Shown: positions 1-9,192, counted from the first letter of the stretch. The stretch: DNA of 64,000 nucleotides from Acetomicrobium sp. S15 = DSM 107314 (GCF_016125955.1 NZ_JADEVE010000091.1:30220-94219), one strand, 5' to 3'. Made by a program: numbers and translations. Notes: generated from the letters alone by a model not told the origin.

Positions 1-1
1 T

Positions 2-703
2 CGTCGTTTTCTGGGATGTATGTACTTACATCCATCGAACAAGACGCGAGTTGGAGGCCGGACCTTGGCCGCTCAGAGGCTGATTTTAAGCTTTCAAGGT
101 CGAGAGGCCCATGCCACAAGAGACCCGCGCAGCGGGATAGATGCCCTCCAGTCTCTGCTTATGGTGCTATGGCAGTATAATGCAGTAAGGAGAACTCTGC
201 CTAACACTTTTTTAGACAATTGGATAATCACGCGTGGCGGTGAGACAACCACGGTTGTGCCAGGTTATGCCGTAGCGGAGGCTCACTTTTTTGCTGAGGA
301 GCCTGGAGATATCGAGAAAGCCGCGACTTTTCTGGGACGCGTGGCCAAAGCAGTTGAAAGTGTCACGGGCGCTACCGGACAGCTCGAGAAAGCCGAAATG
401 TACCCGCCGCGGATCACCGATCCGAGGTTGCGAGAGGCTATGGAAAAGGCTTTTGAACGGGTTGGTATTGAGTATGCGCCGATGCCGGAGAAAGAGGCAG
501 GGTTTACCGATGTCGGTGCCGTCAGCGAACAAGTCCCTGTGGCGGAGGGATATATACGTGTGTGCGACGCCTCTAACCACACGCAGACCTTTAGAGAAGC
601 CATGCTTGCTCCAGCTACTCGGGAAAAAGTTTTGCAGGCGGCCAAGGTTTTAGCCTTTGCCGTGCTGGAATTATTACCACCGCCCTGCTCGAATGGCGCC
701 TGA
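2..703 (+). CDS. M20-family metallopeptidase/amidohydrolase, C-terminal part
   Basis: The reading frame is open to the left edge, so the start and the first metal-binding half of the enzyme lie outside the window. About 233 residues remain. They contain the lid/dimerisation domain (GREAHATRDPRSGIDAL near the beginning, with the His typical of M20 lids) and the end of the catalytic domain, including a late His in SNHTQTF that would be a zinc ligand. M20 enzymes hydrolyse amide bonds of N-acyl amino acids or short peptides in the cytoplasm. The substrate cannot be told from this part. It lies 112 bp upstream of citX on the same strand, with a hairpin between, so membership of the citrate transcript is uncertain. 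Family assignment is good, specificity unknown. Confidence 0.75.
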   Translation, partial: RRFLGCMYLHPSNKTRVGGRTLAAQRLILSFQGREAHATRDPRSGIDALQSLLMVLWQYNAVRRTLPNTFLDNWIITRGGETTTVVPGYAVAEAHFFAEEPGDIEKAATFLGRVAKAVESVTGATGQLEKAEMYPPRITDPRLREAMEKAFERVGIEYAPMPEKEAGFTDVGAVSEQVPVAEGYIRVCDASNHTQTFREAMLAPATREKVLQAAKVLAFAVLELLPPPCSNGA

Positions 704-722
704 TATCATCTGATGATATCAG
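700..722 (+). other. Perfect hairpin after the M20 gene
   Basis: A 10-bp stem (CTGATATCAT / ATGATATCAG) with a 3-base loop overlaps the stop codon of the peptidase gene. No T-run follows, so it is not a clear intrinsic terminator. It could be a 3' stabilising hairpin or a binding site ahead of the citrate cluster. Confidence 0.35.
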
Positions 723-815
723 AGGATGTCTTGGCATGCTGTCTCTGCTTTTTGGCGAGGCGACACCAAGAAGGCCAAAAGAACCTTCACGACGGTTTTA
801 TAGAGAGAAGAAATT

Positions 816-1331
816 ATGGATAACATTAAAATAGACGCTATCTTGAATGAAAGAGAAGCTCGTTGGCATCGTGTCATTCAGTTATCTAATGAGTGGGAAA
901 AGCCTGTAATAGTAGGATCGGTTGTCATGCCTGGGCCGGATAAGAATGCTCCTTGCGCTGAAATCATCTTCCGTGAGCTCGTAGAGGCGTTGAAGCAACT
1001 GTCCAAGGTATGGCCACTGCTACATTGGGAAGTGTTGCATGGTGCCCTGGGCCCCGCCGTTATTTTGGTTTTAGCGCAGGGCGACGCTCGTCTCTTAAAG
1101 CGAGCGGCGGTGGGCATAGAAGAGTCCAGCGTGGTAGGGCGATTGTTTGATATAGATGTGTACGACGAAGATGGTAGGCCTGTAAGTCGAACAGAACTTG
1201 GTTTTTCGGACCGGCGCTGCCTCGTTTGCGGTGGGCCGGTGTCTGAGTGCCGCAGGAGTGCGAAACACACCCTGAATGAGGTCGTAGGAAAGATTGAAGA
1301 GATCATCAAAGTGCTTTTAGTAAAAAAATAA
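816..1331 (+). CDS. citX: Apo-citrate lyase phosphoribosyl-dephospho-CoA transferase
   Basis: CitX transfers the 2'-(5''-triphosphoribosyl)-3'-dephospho-CoA group made by CitG onto the serine of the citrate lyase acyl carrier protein CitD. The 171-residue length fits the family. The C-terminal half carries the family pattern GRLFDIDVYDEDG followed by DRRCLVCGG and a Cys/Arg/His-containing stretch (CRRSAKH). The ATG follows a weak purine-rich ribosome site (AGAGAGAAG). It is the first citrate-lyase gene of the cluster and is separated from its functional partners citF-G by a leuB-like gene and a transporter, an order unlike the citCDEFXG type. Assignment is confident from the motif and the company of citC, citD, citE, citF and citG. 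Confidence 0.88.
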   Translation: MDNIKIDAILNEREARWHRVIQLSNEWEKPVIVGSVVMPGPDKNAPCAEIIFRELVEALKQLSKVWPLLHWEVLHGALGPAVILVLAQGDARLLKRAAVGIEESSVVGRLFDIDVYDEDGRPVSRTELGFSDRRCLVCGGPVSECRRSAKHTLNEVVGKIEEIIKVLLVKK

Positions 1332-1362
1332 CAGACAGAAGCAGGCCAAAGGAGGATGAAGG

Positions 1363-2457
1363 GTGGTTAAATATAAAATTGCGGTTGTCCCTGGAGATTG
1401 TGTTGGCCCAGAAGTGACGGCCGAAGGAGTTAAGGTCCTCAAGGCGACAGCGGAAAAATATGGATTTGAGGTCTCCTTGACTGAGTATATGGCTGGTGGG
1501 GCGGCTATAGACGCCTATGGCGACCCGCTGCCTGAAGAAACGATAGATGGATGCCGGAGTAGCGATGCCATCCTATTCGGTTCGGTAGGCGGGCCTAAGT
1601 GGGATGATTTGCCTTGGGAAAACGTTCATGGTGCTATTACGCCGTCGCGTGGCATCCAACGCCTGCGCCAAATCTTTCAGCTATTCGCCAATATCCGTCC
1701 GGCTTATCTGTTTCCGGAGTTAGTCGACAATACTCCGCTGCGCCCTGAGGTGGTCGCTGGGACAGATTTGATAGTGGTGCGAGAGCAATGCGGAGGCCTT
1801 TATTTTGGGGAACCTCGCGGCATTATTGGGATGGGAGAAGAGCGCAAGGGCATCAATACGCTGAGTTATACTGTCCCTGAGGTTAGGAGGGTTGCGCATG
1901 TGGCTTTCAAGTTGGCCAGGCGGCGCCGCAGGAAGGTTACCTCTGTAGACAAACATAACGTGATGGAGAGTTCGATCCTGTGGCGACAAGTGGTAAAAGA
2001 GGTGGCAAAAGAATATCCAGACGTGGAGCTGAACCATCTTTACGCTGACGCCTGCGCTATGAAAATTATAGAAAACCCGCGGCAGTTTGATGTTATCCTC
2101 GCGGGCAATATTTTTGGCGATATCCTCAGCGATCTCTCATCTGTACTCGCGGGGTCGATCGGCATGATGCCTTCTGCTAGTATTGGCGAGGGGACTTTTG
2201 GATTATATGAGCCCATTCATGGCAGTGCCCCGGATATTGCGGGGAAAGGGATCGCCAATCCTGTCGGATCGATCATGTCCGTGGCCATGATGTTGGATTG
2301 CTCCTTCGGGCGCAAAGAAGCGGCAGAAAGCATAAAATCTGCCATAAAGTCTGTGCTTTCCGGAGGATATCGCACGGCCGATCTGTATAAACCTGGAACC
2401 AAAAAAGTATCGACATCAGAGTTTGGAGATTTAGTTGCGGCGGAAATCCTCAAATGA
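1363..2457 (+). CDS. leuB: 3-isopropylmalate dehydrogenase (LeuB type)
   Basis: Oxidative decarboxylation of a 2-R-malate with NAD; in LeuB the substrate is 3-isopropylmalate in leucine synthesis. The 364 residues show the isocitrate/isopropylmalate dehydrogenase fold. The substrate loop VVREQCGGLYFGEPRG is of the LeuB (GG-YFG) and not the isocitrate type, the catalytic Lys is in SVDKHNVMESS, and the metal aspartates are in YADACAM and NIFGDILSD. The nucleotide-site segment FGLYEPIHGSAPDIAGKGIANP is typical. Start is GTG with a GGAGG 7 bases upstream. It stands between citX and the citrate transporter. The leu operon at 33-40 kb has no leuB, so this may supply the missing step. A role on another malate derivative linked to citrate use is possible. 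Confidence 0.8.
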   Translation: MVKYKIAVVPGDCVGPEVTAEGVKVLKATAEKYGFEVSLTEYMAGGAAIDAYGDPLPEETIDGCRSSDAILFGSVGGPKWDDLPWENVHGAITPSRGIQRLRQIFQLFANIRPAYLFPELVDNTPLRPEVVAGTDLIVVREQCGGLYFGEPRGIIGMGEERKGINTLSYTVPEVRRVAHVAFKLARRRRRKVTSVDKHNVMESSILWRQVVKEVAKEYPDVELNHLYADACAMKIIENPRQFDVILAGNIFGDILSDLSSVLAGSIGMMPSASIGEGTFGLYEPIHGSAPDIAGKGIANPVGSIMSVAMMLDCSFGRKEAAESIKSAIKSVLSGGYRTADLYKPGTKKVSTSEFGDLVAAEILK

Positions 2458-2750
2458 AGAATTACTCGACGGATTTTGTTTTGGGACGACGACATAGACA
2501 ATTGAGTTGGCAAAGGTTGGGTGTAAAATCAATCCTATAAATTTAAATTAAACAATAGTCGTCTGAAAAGAGGTGATGATATCCGGGAGAATGGCAAATG
2601 CGTAGAGGACGACCGATGTTAGGTGCTATTTCAGTAATGAGGGAAGTTTTGGAGCCACGAAAAAGTGCGCTAAGTAGTAAGAGCATCTGATCATAGCGTG
2701 AGTTTTACCCTAACCGATTGACACAATTTTAAAGTGGGGAGGTTGTTGGG

Positions 2751-4067
2751 ATGCGCGAAAACACACGTGAAAGCGAAGTTATGTATGATCCTAAACAAGG
2801 CTTGCGTCTTATGGGCATGCCACCTCAATGGTTTGCCGTTTTTGCAGCGATAGTGCTGGCAGGTTCATACTTGGGCGTGCTCCCCAACGATATGATCGGC
2901 GGTTTTGCGGCAGCTATTGTTATTGGCACAATCTTTGGTTTTATCGGCGATAATGTTCCTATTTTAAATGATTATCTCGGCGGAGGTCCTGTTCTCGCTC
3001 TATTCGGTACCTCTATTTGTGTTTATTTAGGCGTTTTCCCAGAATCATTGGTCAAAATTATAGGTAATTGGACGCAGGATACCCAAGGGTTTATTAACTT
3101 CTATATAGCTGCCCTTATCTGCGGCAGCATCTTAGGGATGGACCGAAAACTTCTGATCCAAGCTGGATGGCGCTATTTTATCCCCTTAGTTGGTGGCGTC
3201 GTCGTTGCTTATGGTTTAACCGGAATAGTCGGCGGCATAATGGGCTATGGTTGGGGGAAAGCTATGCTCTATGTGGCTGCCCCAATTATGGGAGGAGGCA
3301 CGGGTGCAGGGGCTATTCCGATGTCTCAAATTTATGGTGCAGCCCTAGGTGTAGATAGCAAGGAAGTTTTCGGCATACTCTTCCCTGCAGTTGCCTTAGG
3401 CAATGCAGTATCGATTATTGCTGCTGCTTTATTGGACAAACTTGGAAGGGTTCGGCCGAAGCTTTCGGGGGAAGGCGTAATTCTCCAAGGCTTTGAGTTT
3501 GAATCCGAGCCAAAAACTGCCTTAGAGTTTACTATAGGTGATCTTGGCACAGGGTTGCTTATGGCAACGAGTTTTTACATCTTCGGTAGGATAATAGAGA
3601 TAGTTATTCCGCAGATTCACTATTATGCGCTGACAATTATAATAGTGGCTATAGTTAAGATCTTGGGGGTTATGCCTAAGCGACTTGAGTTCGCAGCAGC
3701 CAAATGGTACCAATTTACGGTCGTTAATCTAACCCTGGCATTGATGGCAGGTACAGGCGTAAGGTTTTTGGATTTAAAAGCAGTTATCGCAGCTCTCACC
3801 CCCACATATTTTATTCTGACTCTCACAACTGTATTGGGTGCCATCTTGGGTGCTGGAATAATTGGCGCCTGGGTCCGTTTTTACTTCATTGAGTCTGCTC
3901 TTGCTGCAGGTTTGTGTATGGCTAACATGGGTGGAACGGGGGACGTGGCCGTTCTCTCTGCGGCCAAGCGTATGAATCTGATGCCTTTCGCCCAGATGTC
4001 ATCCCGCCTGGGTGGCGCGTTTATATTGATTTTGCAAAGCCTGCTAATTCGTCTTATTGGCGGCTAA
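2751..4067 (+). CDS. 2-hydroxycarboxylate transporter, CitS-like (citrate/malate uptake)
   Basis: Membrane carrier of the 2HCT family (CitS, CitP, MaeN), importing citrate or a related hydroxy-acid with sodium or protons, or by exchange. The 438 residues are almost entirely hydrophobic with about eleven membrane spans. The family's two re-entrant-loop glycine motifs are visible: MGGGTGAGAIPMSQIY near residue 183 and MANMGGTGDVAVLSAA near residue 395. The ATG has a GGGGAGG about 8 bases upstream. Its place inside the citrate lyase cluster makes citrate the likeliest substrate. The 293-bp gap before it holds no gene and no promoter that could be named with confidence. Confidence 0.85.
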   Translation: MRENTRESEVMYDPKQGLRLMGMPPQWFAVFAAIVLAGSYLGVLPNDMIGGFAAAIVIGTIFGFIGDNVPILNDYLGGGPVLALFGTSICVYLGVFPESLVKIIGNWTQDTQGFINFYIAALICGSILGMDRKLLIQAGWRYFIPLVGGVVVAYGLTGIVGGIMGYGWGKAMLYVAAPIMGGGTGAGAIPMSQIYGAALGVDSKEVFGILFPAVALGNAVSIIAAALLDKLGRVRPKLSGEGVILQGFEFESEPKTALEFTIGDLGTGLLMATSFYIFGRIIEIVIPQIHYYALTIIIVAIVKILGVMPKRLEFAAAKWYQFTVVNLTLALMAGTGVRFLDLKAVIAALTPTYFILTLTTVLGAILGAGIIGAWVRFYFIESALAAGLCMANMGGTGDVAVLSAAKRMNLMPFAQMSSRLGGAFILILQSLLIRLIGG

Positions 4068-4087
4068 GCGGGCAGGAGATGACAATG

Positions 4088-4122
4088 GGGGAGAGGGGCT
4101 ATCTTATTCATCCTCTTCCCCT
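4088..4122 (+). other. Intercistronic hairpin between transporter and citF
   Basis: A G-rich arm (GGGGGAGAGG) and a pyrimidine arm (CCTCTTCCCC) can pair with one bulge across a 15-base loop just after the transporter stop. Only a short mixed T-tract follows. It may reduce read-through into citF or stabilise the upstream message. Confidence 0.3.
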
Positions 4123-4155
4123 TGGGGTTTATCAAACTAAGGAGGAGATCTATTT

Positions 4156-5709
4156 ATGAAGGTAGCGACAGGTCGCCAAATACCTGACCAGATTCCGGGT
4201 CGTCGGGAGGTTCGACCTTACGCCGGGCCGTTTGCCTTTGTTCCGACAGGCGTCAAAGCGGCTCCGCCGCTCTCTATGGTTAGGCCGGGGGAGAAAAAGG
4301 TCGTAGACTCCCTGAGAGAAGCGATCCGGTTAGCAGGCTTAAAGGACGGTATGACAATTTCCTTTCATCATCATCTGCGCTTCGGGGATCATGTCATCAA
4401 TATGGTGCTCGACACCATAGCTGAGATGGGCATTAAGGACCTGACATTTACAGCTACGGGTCATCATCCTGTTCCGGAGTCTTTTATCAAGCATATGGAA
4501 GACGGCGTGATAACCCGCATTGAGCATGCCGTGTTGGTCGATCAACTGGGGGTGGCTGTGGCTCGCGGTCTTTTGAAGGAGCCGGTGACGATCCGCTCTC
4601 ACGGCGGGCGTCCGCGGGCGATAGAGGCCGGAGAACTTCCGATAGATGTAGCGTTTATCGCCGCTCCAACAGCAGATACTTATGGAAATCTTAACGGGAT
4701 TGATGGCCCTTCTCATTGCGGGTCGCTTGGCTACGCTGTTGCCGATGCTCAATACGCAAAATGCGTAGTAGCAGTTACCGACAACCTTGTTCCCTACCCG
4801 CTGCGGTATATTTCCATCCCGCAAACTAATGTAGACTACGTGGTTCCAGTAAGCAAAATCGGGGACCCGACCAAGATTGCTACGGGGGCTATCCGTAAAA
4901 CGTCAAACCCTCGTGACATCCTTATTGCGCAACAAATTATCAAAGTAATGGAGGCTTCCGGCTTGGTGCAACCGCGCTTTAGCTTCCAGGCTGGGACGGG
5001 CGGGGTCTCTCTGGCGGTGACACAGTTCCTCACCGAAATCATGCAGCAGAGGGACATCCGCGGCAGCTTCCTCATGGGCGGGATAACCGGTTCTACGGTT
5101 GGGCTCCTGGAAAAGGGCCTTTTCGACATCATCTTTGATGTCCAAAGTTTCGATCTGGATGCAGTTGCTTCGCTGGGTCGTAACCCAAATCACTGCGAAG
5201 TCAGCGCTTCATTTTACGCCAACCCACACAATAAGGGCTGCGTAGTTAATCTACTGGACGTGGTGATCCTCAGCGCCCTGGAGGTGGATACGAAGTTCAA
5301 CGTAAATGTGCTTACTGGTTCGGATGGAGTAATGAGAACCGGGCCAGGTGGCCATCAAGACACAGCCGCCGGCTCTAAACTTACCATTATTGGCACTCCC
5401 TTGCTTCACGGCCGTATCCCAGCCATTGTTGATGACGTCGTCACAGTGGTGACCCCAGGCGAAACCGTCGATGTGGTGGTAACAGAATACGGGGTTGCTG
5501 TGAATCCGTTGCGGCAGGATTTGATCGATCGCATGAAGGACGCAAGGCTTCCTTTGGCGAGCATTGAAGACCTTAAGCTGAAGGCGGAGAAGTTGGCTGG
5601 TAAGCCAAAAGCTCCGGAGTTTACGGATCAAATCGTCGGCGTAGTAGAATACCGTGATGGCAGCGTGATTGATGTAGTGCGTCAGCCCCGTAGCTGGGTT
5701 GACCGTTAG
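4156..5709 (+). CDS. citF: Citrate lyase alpha subunit (citrate:acetyl-ACP transferase)
   Basis: CitF exchanges the acetyl group on the CitD carrier for citrate, giving citryl-ACP, in the cytoplasmic citrate lyase complex. The 517-residue length is normal for the family. The N-terminal segment GRREVRPYAGPFAF, the SFHHHLRFGDHVINMVLD block, the TATGHHPVPE stretch and the glycine-rich GTGGVSLAVTQFL region are characteristic. An AAGGAGG lies 10 bases upstream of the ATG. It is followed after 12 bp by citE, clearly one transcript with citE-citD-citC-citG. No truncation or frameshift was seen. Confidence 0.95.
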   Translation: MKVATGRQIPDQIPGRREVRPYAGPFAFVPTGVKAAPPLSMVRPGEKKVVDSLREAIRLAGLKDGMTISFHHHLRFGDHVINMVLDTIAEMGIKDLTFTATGHHPVPESFIKHMEDGVITRIEHAVLVDQLGVAVARGLLKEPVTIRSHGGRPRAIEAGELPIDVAFIAAPTADTYGNLNGIDGPSHCGSLGYAVADAQYAKCVVAVTDNLVPYPLRYISIPQTNVDYVVPVSKIGDPTKIATGAIRKTSNPRDILIAQQIIKVMEASGLVQPRFSFQAGTGGVSLAVTQFLTEIMQQRDIRGSFLMGGITGSTVGLLEKGLFDIIFDVQSFDLDAVASLGRNPNHCEVSASFYANPHNKGCVVNLLDVVILSALEVDTKFNVNVLTGSDGVMRTGPGGHQDTAAGSKLTIIGTPLLHGRIPAIVDDVVTVVTPGETVDVVVTEYGVAVNPLRQDLIDRMKDARLPLASIEDLKLKAEKLAGKPKAPEFTDQIVGVVEYRDGSVIDVVRQPRSWVDR

Positions 5710-5721
5710 GAGGTGGAAATT

Positions 5722-6600
5722 GTGACTGCAAATGGTAGAGGAAGGATCAGAAGGAGCATGCTCTTTGTCCCGGGCAATAACCCCAGCATGATACAGACCT
5801 GTCCCATTTACGGGGCCGACTCTATCATCCTTGACCTGGAAGACTCTGTCGCCGTATCGCAAAAGGACGCGGCGCGCCGGTTAGTTGTTCACGCTATTCT
5901 GGAGCTCGATTTTGGCGGTGCGGAAATTGCGGTGCGAATCAACTCACCGCTCACAGAAGAGGGGCAAAAAGACATAGAGACGCTCATGGAAGCGGCACCG
6001 TCTGTTTTTGTAGTCCCAAAGGTCGAAAGCGCCGAGGAGATCCTTGACCTGGATAGCAAGTTGAGCGCGGTTCCAATTGGTTTGCTTCCCATCCTCGAAA
6101 CGCCCAAGGGGGTATTGCACGGGGAAGAAATCGCCAGCTCATGCCCGAGGGTATGGGCGCTCAGCTTCGGCGCTGAGGATTATGCGACGGCCATGGGTGT
6201 TGAGCGCACTCGGGCTGGTCGAGAGCTCTTTACAGCACGCTCGCTTGTGGCAATGCAAGCCAAAGCGAGCGGCGTTGCGGCCTTGGATACAGTTTTTGCC
6301 GATGTTAACGATGAAGAGGGGTTGCGCAACGACACTAAAGAGGCAATATCCTTAGGTTTTGAAGGGAAATATGCTATTAGTCCACGACAGGTAGGTATCA
6401 TCAACGATCTGTTCACACCACAGCCAGCCGAAATAGAGAAGGCAAAGCAAATTCTTGAGACCTATCGTAGCGGTGTCGAGCGCGGGATAGGGGCAATAGC
6501 ATTGGACGGCAGAATGATAGACGCTCCAGTTGTGCAACGCGCGGAGAGGGTTCTTGCCCTGGCTCAGGCCGCGGGCCTTTTAGGGGGTGGTATGGAATGA
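5722..6600 (+). CDS. citE: Citrate lyase beta subunit (citryl-ACP lyase)
   Basis: CitE splits citryl-ACP into oxaloacetate and acetyl-ACP using Mg2+. The sequence shows the HpcH/HpaI-type TIM barrel: RRSMLFVPGNNPSMI at the N-terminus, SIILDLEDSV with the conserved acidic residues, VPKVESAEEI with the metal-binding Glu, and SFGAEDYATAMG. The GTG at 5722 was chosen because an upstream GTG at 5713 falls inside the ribosome site TAGGAGGTGG; this gives 292 residues, the usual family length. The stop overlaps citD by 4 bp (ATGA), indicating translational coupling of the lyase subunits. Confidence 0.95.
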   Translation: MTANGRGRIRRSMLFVPGNNPSMIQTCPIYGADSIILDLEDSVAVSQKDAARRLVVHAILELDFGGAEIAVRINSPLTEEGQKDIETLMEAAPSVFVVPKVESAEEILDLDSKLSAVPIGLLPILETPKGVLHGEEIASSCPRVWALSFGAEDYATAMGVERTRAGRELFTARSLVAMQAKASGVAALDTVFADVNDEEGLRNDTKEAISLGFEGKYAISPRQVGIINDLFTPQPAEIEKAKQILETYRSGVERGIGAIALDGRMIDAPVVQRAERVLALAQAAGLLGGGME

Positions 6601-6872
6601 ACGTTGTGCGCAATGCTCAAGCTGGCACGTTGGAGTCCAGCGATGCCCTAGTTATCGTGGCACCGGGCAAACCTGGTTCTGGTTTGCACATAGAGATAAA
6701 TAGCATCGTTGAGGAGCAGTTTGGAGACCAGATCCGTCGCGTTGTCGAGGAAACCATAGACAGACTGGGAATTCGGGACGTCCGCATTACAATCCAAGAT
6801 AGAGGCGCGTTAGATTACTGCTTACGTGCCCGCTTGGAGGCTGCGCTTAACAGAGCTAGCGTGGTTGACTAA
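6597..6872 (+). CDS. citD: Citrate lyase gamma subunit (acyl carrier protein)
   Basis: CitD carries the dephospho-CoA-derived prosthetic group that holds the acetyl or citryl unit. It has 91 residues. The attachment motif AGTLESSD is at residues 9-16, with Ser14 the expected modification site. The FGDQI and GALDYCLRARLEAA segments also match the family. The start overlaps the citE stop by 4 bp. CitX and CitG in the same cluster supply the modifying activities, and CitC the acetylating ligase. Confidence 0.95.
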   Translation: MNVVRNAQAGTLESSDALVIVAPGKPGSGLHIEINSIVEEQFGDQIRRVVEETIDRLGIRDVRITIQDRGALDYCLRARLEAALNRASVVD

Positions 6873-6919
6873 TGCTAAGGTCGAAATCTTCCCATATTCC
6901 TGCTTAGGGAGGAGGCAGT

Positions 6920-7960
6920 ATGGAAGGCATTAGATTCCGATCCGTTTCTTTATCGGGACGCGATGGAGAACGCGTCAGGCTCTTTTTGGAGGCTAACGGC
7001 CTTAAACTTGAACCTCGACTCGACTATACCTTGGTTGTGGAATTAGATGGGGAAATAATTGCCACAGGTTCGCTGGCAGGGCCAGTCCTAAAGTGTCTGG
7101 CCACTGACCCTAACCATCAGGGCCAGGGTCTTATGGAAAAACTGGTAACTCGATTACTGGAAGAGGAGTACTATAGAGGCAATTGGCACGTTTTCCTCTA
7201 CACTCGCCCGGCTAACCTGGAGATATTTCGCAGCTTAGGGTTTCGTGAGGTGGCCAGAGTAAGGGATAGAGTGGTATTTTTTGAATCAGGGCCCGAGAGC
7301 ATCGCTGACTTTGTTTCAGCCTTACGGGAGAAGCGAAGAATGGTCGGTGGGAAGGTCAGTTCGGTGGTGGTGAATTGCAACCCTTTTACGCGGGGGCATC
7401 AATACTTGATCGAAAGGGCTGCAGCCGAGAGCGATTGGGTTCACGTATTTGTTGTCACAGAGGATCTTTCCATGTTTCCCTTTGCCGTTCGCTATAAGTT
7501 AGTTCAGCGTGGCACCGCTCATATTCCCAATATAACTGTGCATGCCGGAGGCCAGTACATCATATCACAGAACACCTTTCCCAGTTATTTTACTCGTGAC
7601 CCCAATGAGCAGGTTGAAGACCATGCTTTATTGGACGTCGCCATCTTTGGTCAGTATGTTGTACCGGCATTGGGCATCACGGATCGCTATGTGGGGCAGG
7701 AGCCCTATTGCCCAGTGACAAGTGTATACAACAGGGTTATGCAACAAGAGCTACCGCGCTACGGAGTAACAGTACACGAGGTTCCTCGGTTAGAAGTGGA
7801 AGGGGAGGCTATAAGTGCTTCTCGGGTTAGACAGGCTTTGAGAGACGGCGACTGTGAAGAGCTTACTAAATTGCTTCCCTCAACAACCTTGAACTTCTTG
7901 CGCTCTGAGGAAGCCCAGCCAATTATTCACAAGATCAAAGAAAGCTCTGCTCCGCATTGA
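6920..7960 (+). CDS. citC: [Citrate (pro-3S)-lyase] ligase
   Basis: CitC activates citrate lyase by acetylating the thiol of the CitD prosthetic group with acetate and ATP. Of its 346 residues, roughly 1-125 form an acetyltransferase-like (GNAT) domain with ATDPNHQGQGLMEKL, and the rest is a cytidylyltransferase-like domain with the NCNPFTRGH nucleotide motif at residues 152-160 and a C-terminal ISASRVRQAL. This two-domain layout is normal for CitC. A GGGAGG lies before the ATG. The gene ends at or just before the start of citG. Confidence 0.93.
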   Translation: MEGIRFRSVSLSGRDGERVRLFLEANGLKLEPRLDYTLVVELDGEIIATGSLAGPVLKCLATDPNHQGQGLMEKLVTRLLEEEYYRGNWHVFLYTRPANLEIFRSLGFREVARVRDRVVFFESGPESIADFVSALREKRRMVGGKVSSVVVNCNPFTRGHQYLIERAAAESDWVHVFVVTEDLSMFPFAVRYKLVQRGTAHIPNITVHAGGQYIISQNTFPSYFTRDPNEQVEDHALLDVAIFGQYVVPALGITDRYVGQEPYCPVTSVYNRVMQQELPRYGVTVHEVPRLEVEGEAISASRVRQALRDGDCEELTKLLPSTTLNFLRSEEAQPIIHKIKESSAPH

Positions 7961-7962
7961 AA

Positions 7963-8874
7963 ATGCTGCTCCAAAAAGAGAGCTCAGCAATCATAACGCT
8001 GGCCCAAAATGCCGTTTATGCCATGTTGCTCGAAACGGCTTGTCACCCGTCACCCGGATTAGTTAGCCCTAAAAGCGTAGGGTCCCATAAAGATATGAAC
8101 TACTTCACGTTTCTATCGTCAAGTTCTGCTTTAGCGCCCTACTATTTACTTTTAGCCGAGGCCGGCTTCCGCTTTCAAGGGCAAGAAGAAAAACTTCTTA
8201 CTGAACTACGCGCCTGGGGCCTGCGAGCGGAAACGGATATGTTCGCTGCGACGGGCGGTGCGAATACACAAAAAGGGCTCCTTTTTTTCCTGGGGCTGTC
8301 TGTAGGAGCGGGAGGATATGCGTTGCGTCGTGGCTTTCCTCCCACTGCTGCGCAGGTGAGGGAAGTGGTCGAGCGAGCTGCGGATCCGTTACGAGAAGAA
8401 CTGGATGCTATAAACGACAAGAGGCGCGCGCCTTCCTCCAAAGGCGATTGGGCATATTTGGTACATGGCTTCGCTGGAGCGCGTGGAGAAGCGATATGCG
8501 GATTTCCGACCGTTTTTACCTGCGGATTGCCGGCTTTGCGCGGTTTCTTGCAGGCTGGTTATAGCCTTAATGACTGTTTGGTGGGGACGCTGTTGTGCCT
8601 CATGACCTCTGTCGCCGACACTGCTGTTCTCGCTCGCCATGGTCCAGCTGGTTTAGAGCGCGTGCGCGCAGAGGCTCGGGAAGCGGTGCTCCTTGGTGGT
8701 ATTAGTACTCGAGAGGGAAGAGAAAAAATCCTTGCAATGGAGAAAGTCTTTGCTGAGGAAGGGCTTAACCCAGGCGGCTCAGCTGATATGCTAGCGCTAA
8801 CGGTATTTTTCTATTTGTTAGAAGAGCAAATCCCGGCAGAGCAGCTTCTTTTCCCAAGCGTATTCAGTTTTTAG
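7963..8874 (+). CDS. citG: Triphosphoribosyl-dephospho-CoA synthase
   Basis: CitG condenses ATP and dephospho-CoA to the precursor of the citrate lyase prosthetic group. The 303-residue protein has the family pattern near its N-terminus (HPSPGLVSPKSVGSHKDMNYFTF) and an internal stretch GGANTQKGLLFFLG. ATG 7963 is used; a TTG at 7957 that would overlap the citC stop is an equally short alternative and neither has a strong ribosome site, which suggests coupling to citC. It is the last recognisable gene of the citrate cluster. Unlike many enterobacterial clusters, CitG and CitX are separate proteins encoded at opposite ends. Confidence 0.9.
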   Translation: MLLQKESSAIITLAQNAVYAMLLETACHPSPGLVSPKSVGSHKDMNYFTFLSSSSALAPYYLLLAEAGFRFQGQEEKLLTELRAWGLRAETDMFAATGGANTQKGLLFFLGLSVGAGGYALRRGFPPTAAQVREVVERAADPLREELDAINDKRRAPSSKGDWAYLVHGFAGARGEAICGFPTVFTCGLPALRGFLQAGYSLNDCLVGTLLCLMTSVADTAVLARHGPAGLERVRAEAREAVLLGGISTREGREKILAMEKVFAEEGLNPGGSADMLALTVFFYLLEEQIPAEQLLFPSVFSF

Positions 8875-9192
8875 AGGAAGTTGCCAAAAAGGATCGACAT
8901 GATCAGTACTTCATAAAAACCATAATAAATAATTTACTGAGGCCTCGGAACACGCCTTAAACCCCATTGATGAAAACCTTCTCTAAAAGGGATTATTAGG
9001 ATGGTTGCCCTTTTCGTCAACTGTAAGGAAACAGTGTGATTTCGAAGAGATTATTTTTGAGGAAAACCGTGGGTTGACAAGATAGGGGGAAACAGGTATT
9101 TTGTTACCAGAATATTTATAGTGAGAAGCGACTGGCGTGGTCGTATAAAACGGCTTGAGAGTCACAAAACCATTGGATACGGGGTGTGGTTG
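8875..9192 (+). other. Intergenic region after citG
   Basis: No coding region is seen in these 318 bp. No terminator with a convincing stem and T-run was found after citG. A promoter-like element for the downstream gene is listed separately. Confidence 0.5.
9074..9102 (+). promoter_or_regulatory. Putative sigma-70 promoter for the ferredoxin gene
   Basis: TTGACA at 9074-9079 is followed after 17 bases by TATTTT at 9097-9102. The start of transcription would fall near 9109, giving a leader of about 85 bases before the ATG at 9193. Confidence 0.5.

Noticed and set aside
2718..2723. TTGACA as a promoter for the citrate transporter
   Set aside because: It lies only about 13 bases before the ribosome site, leaving no room for a -10 element and a start of transcription.
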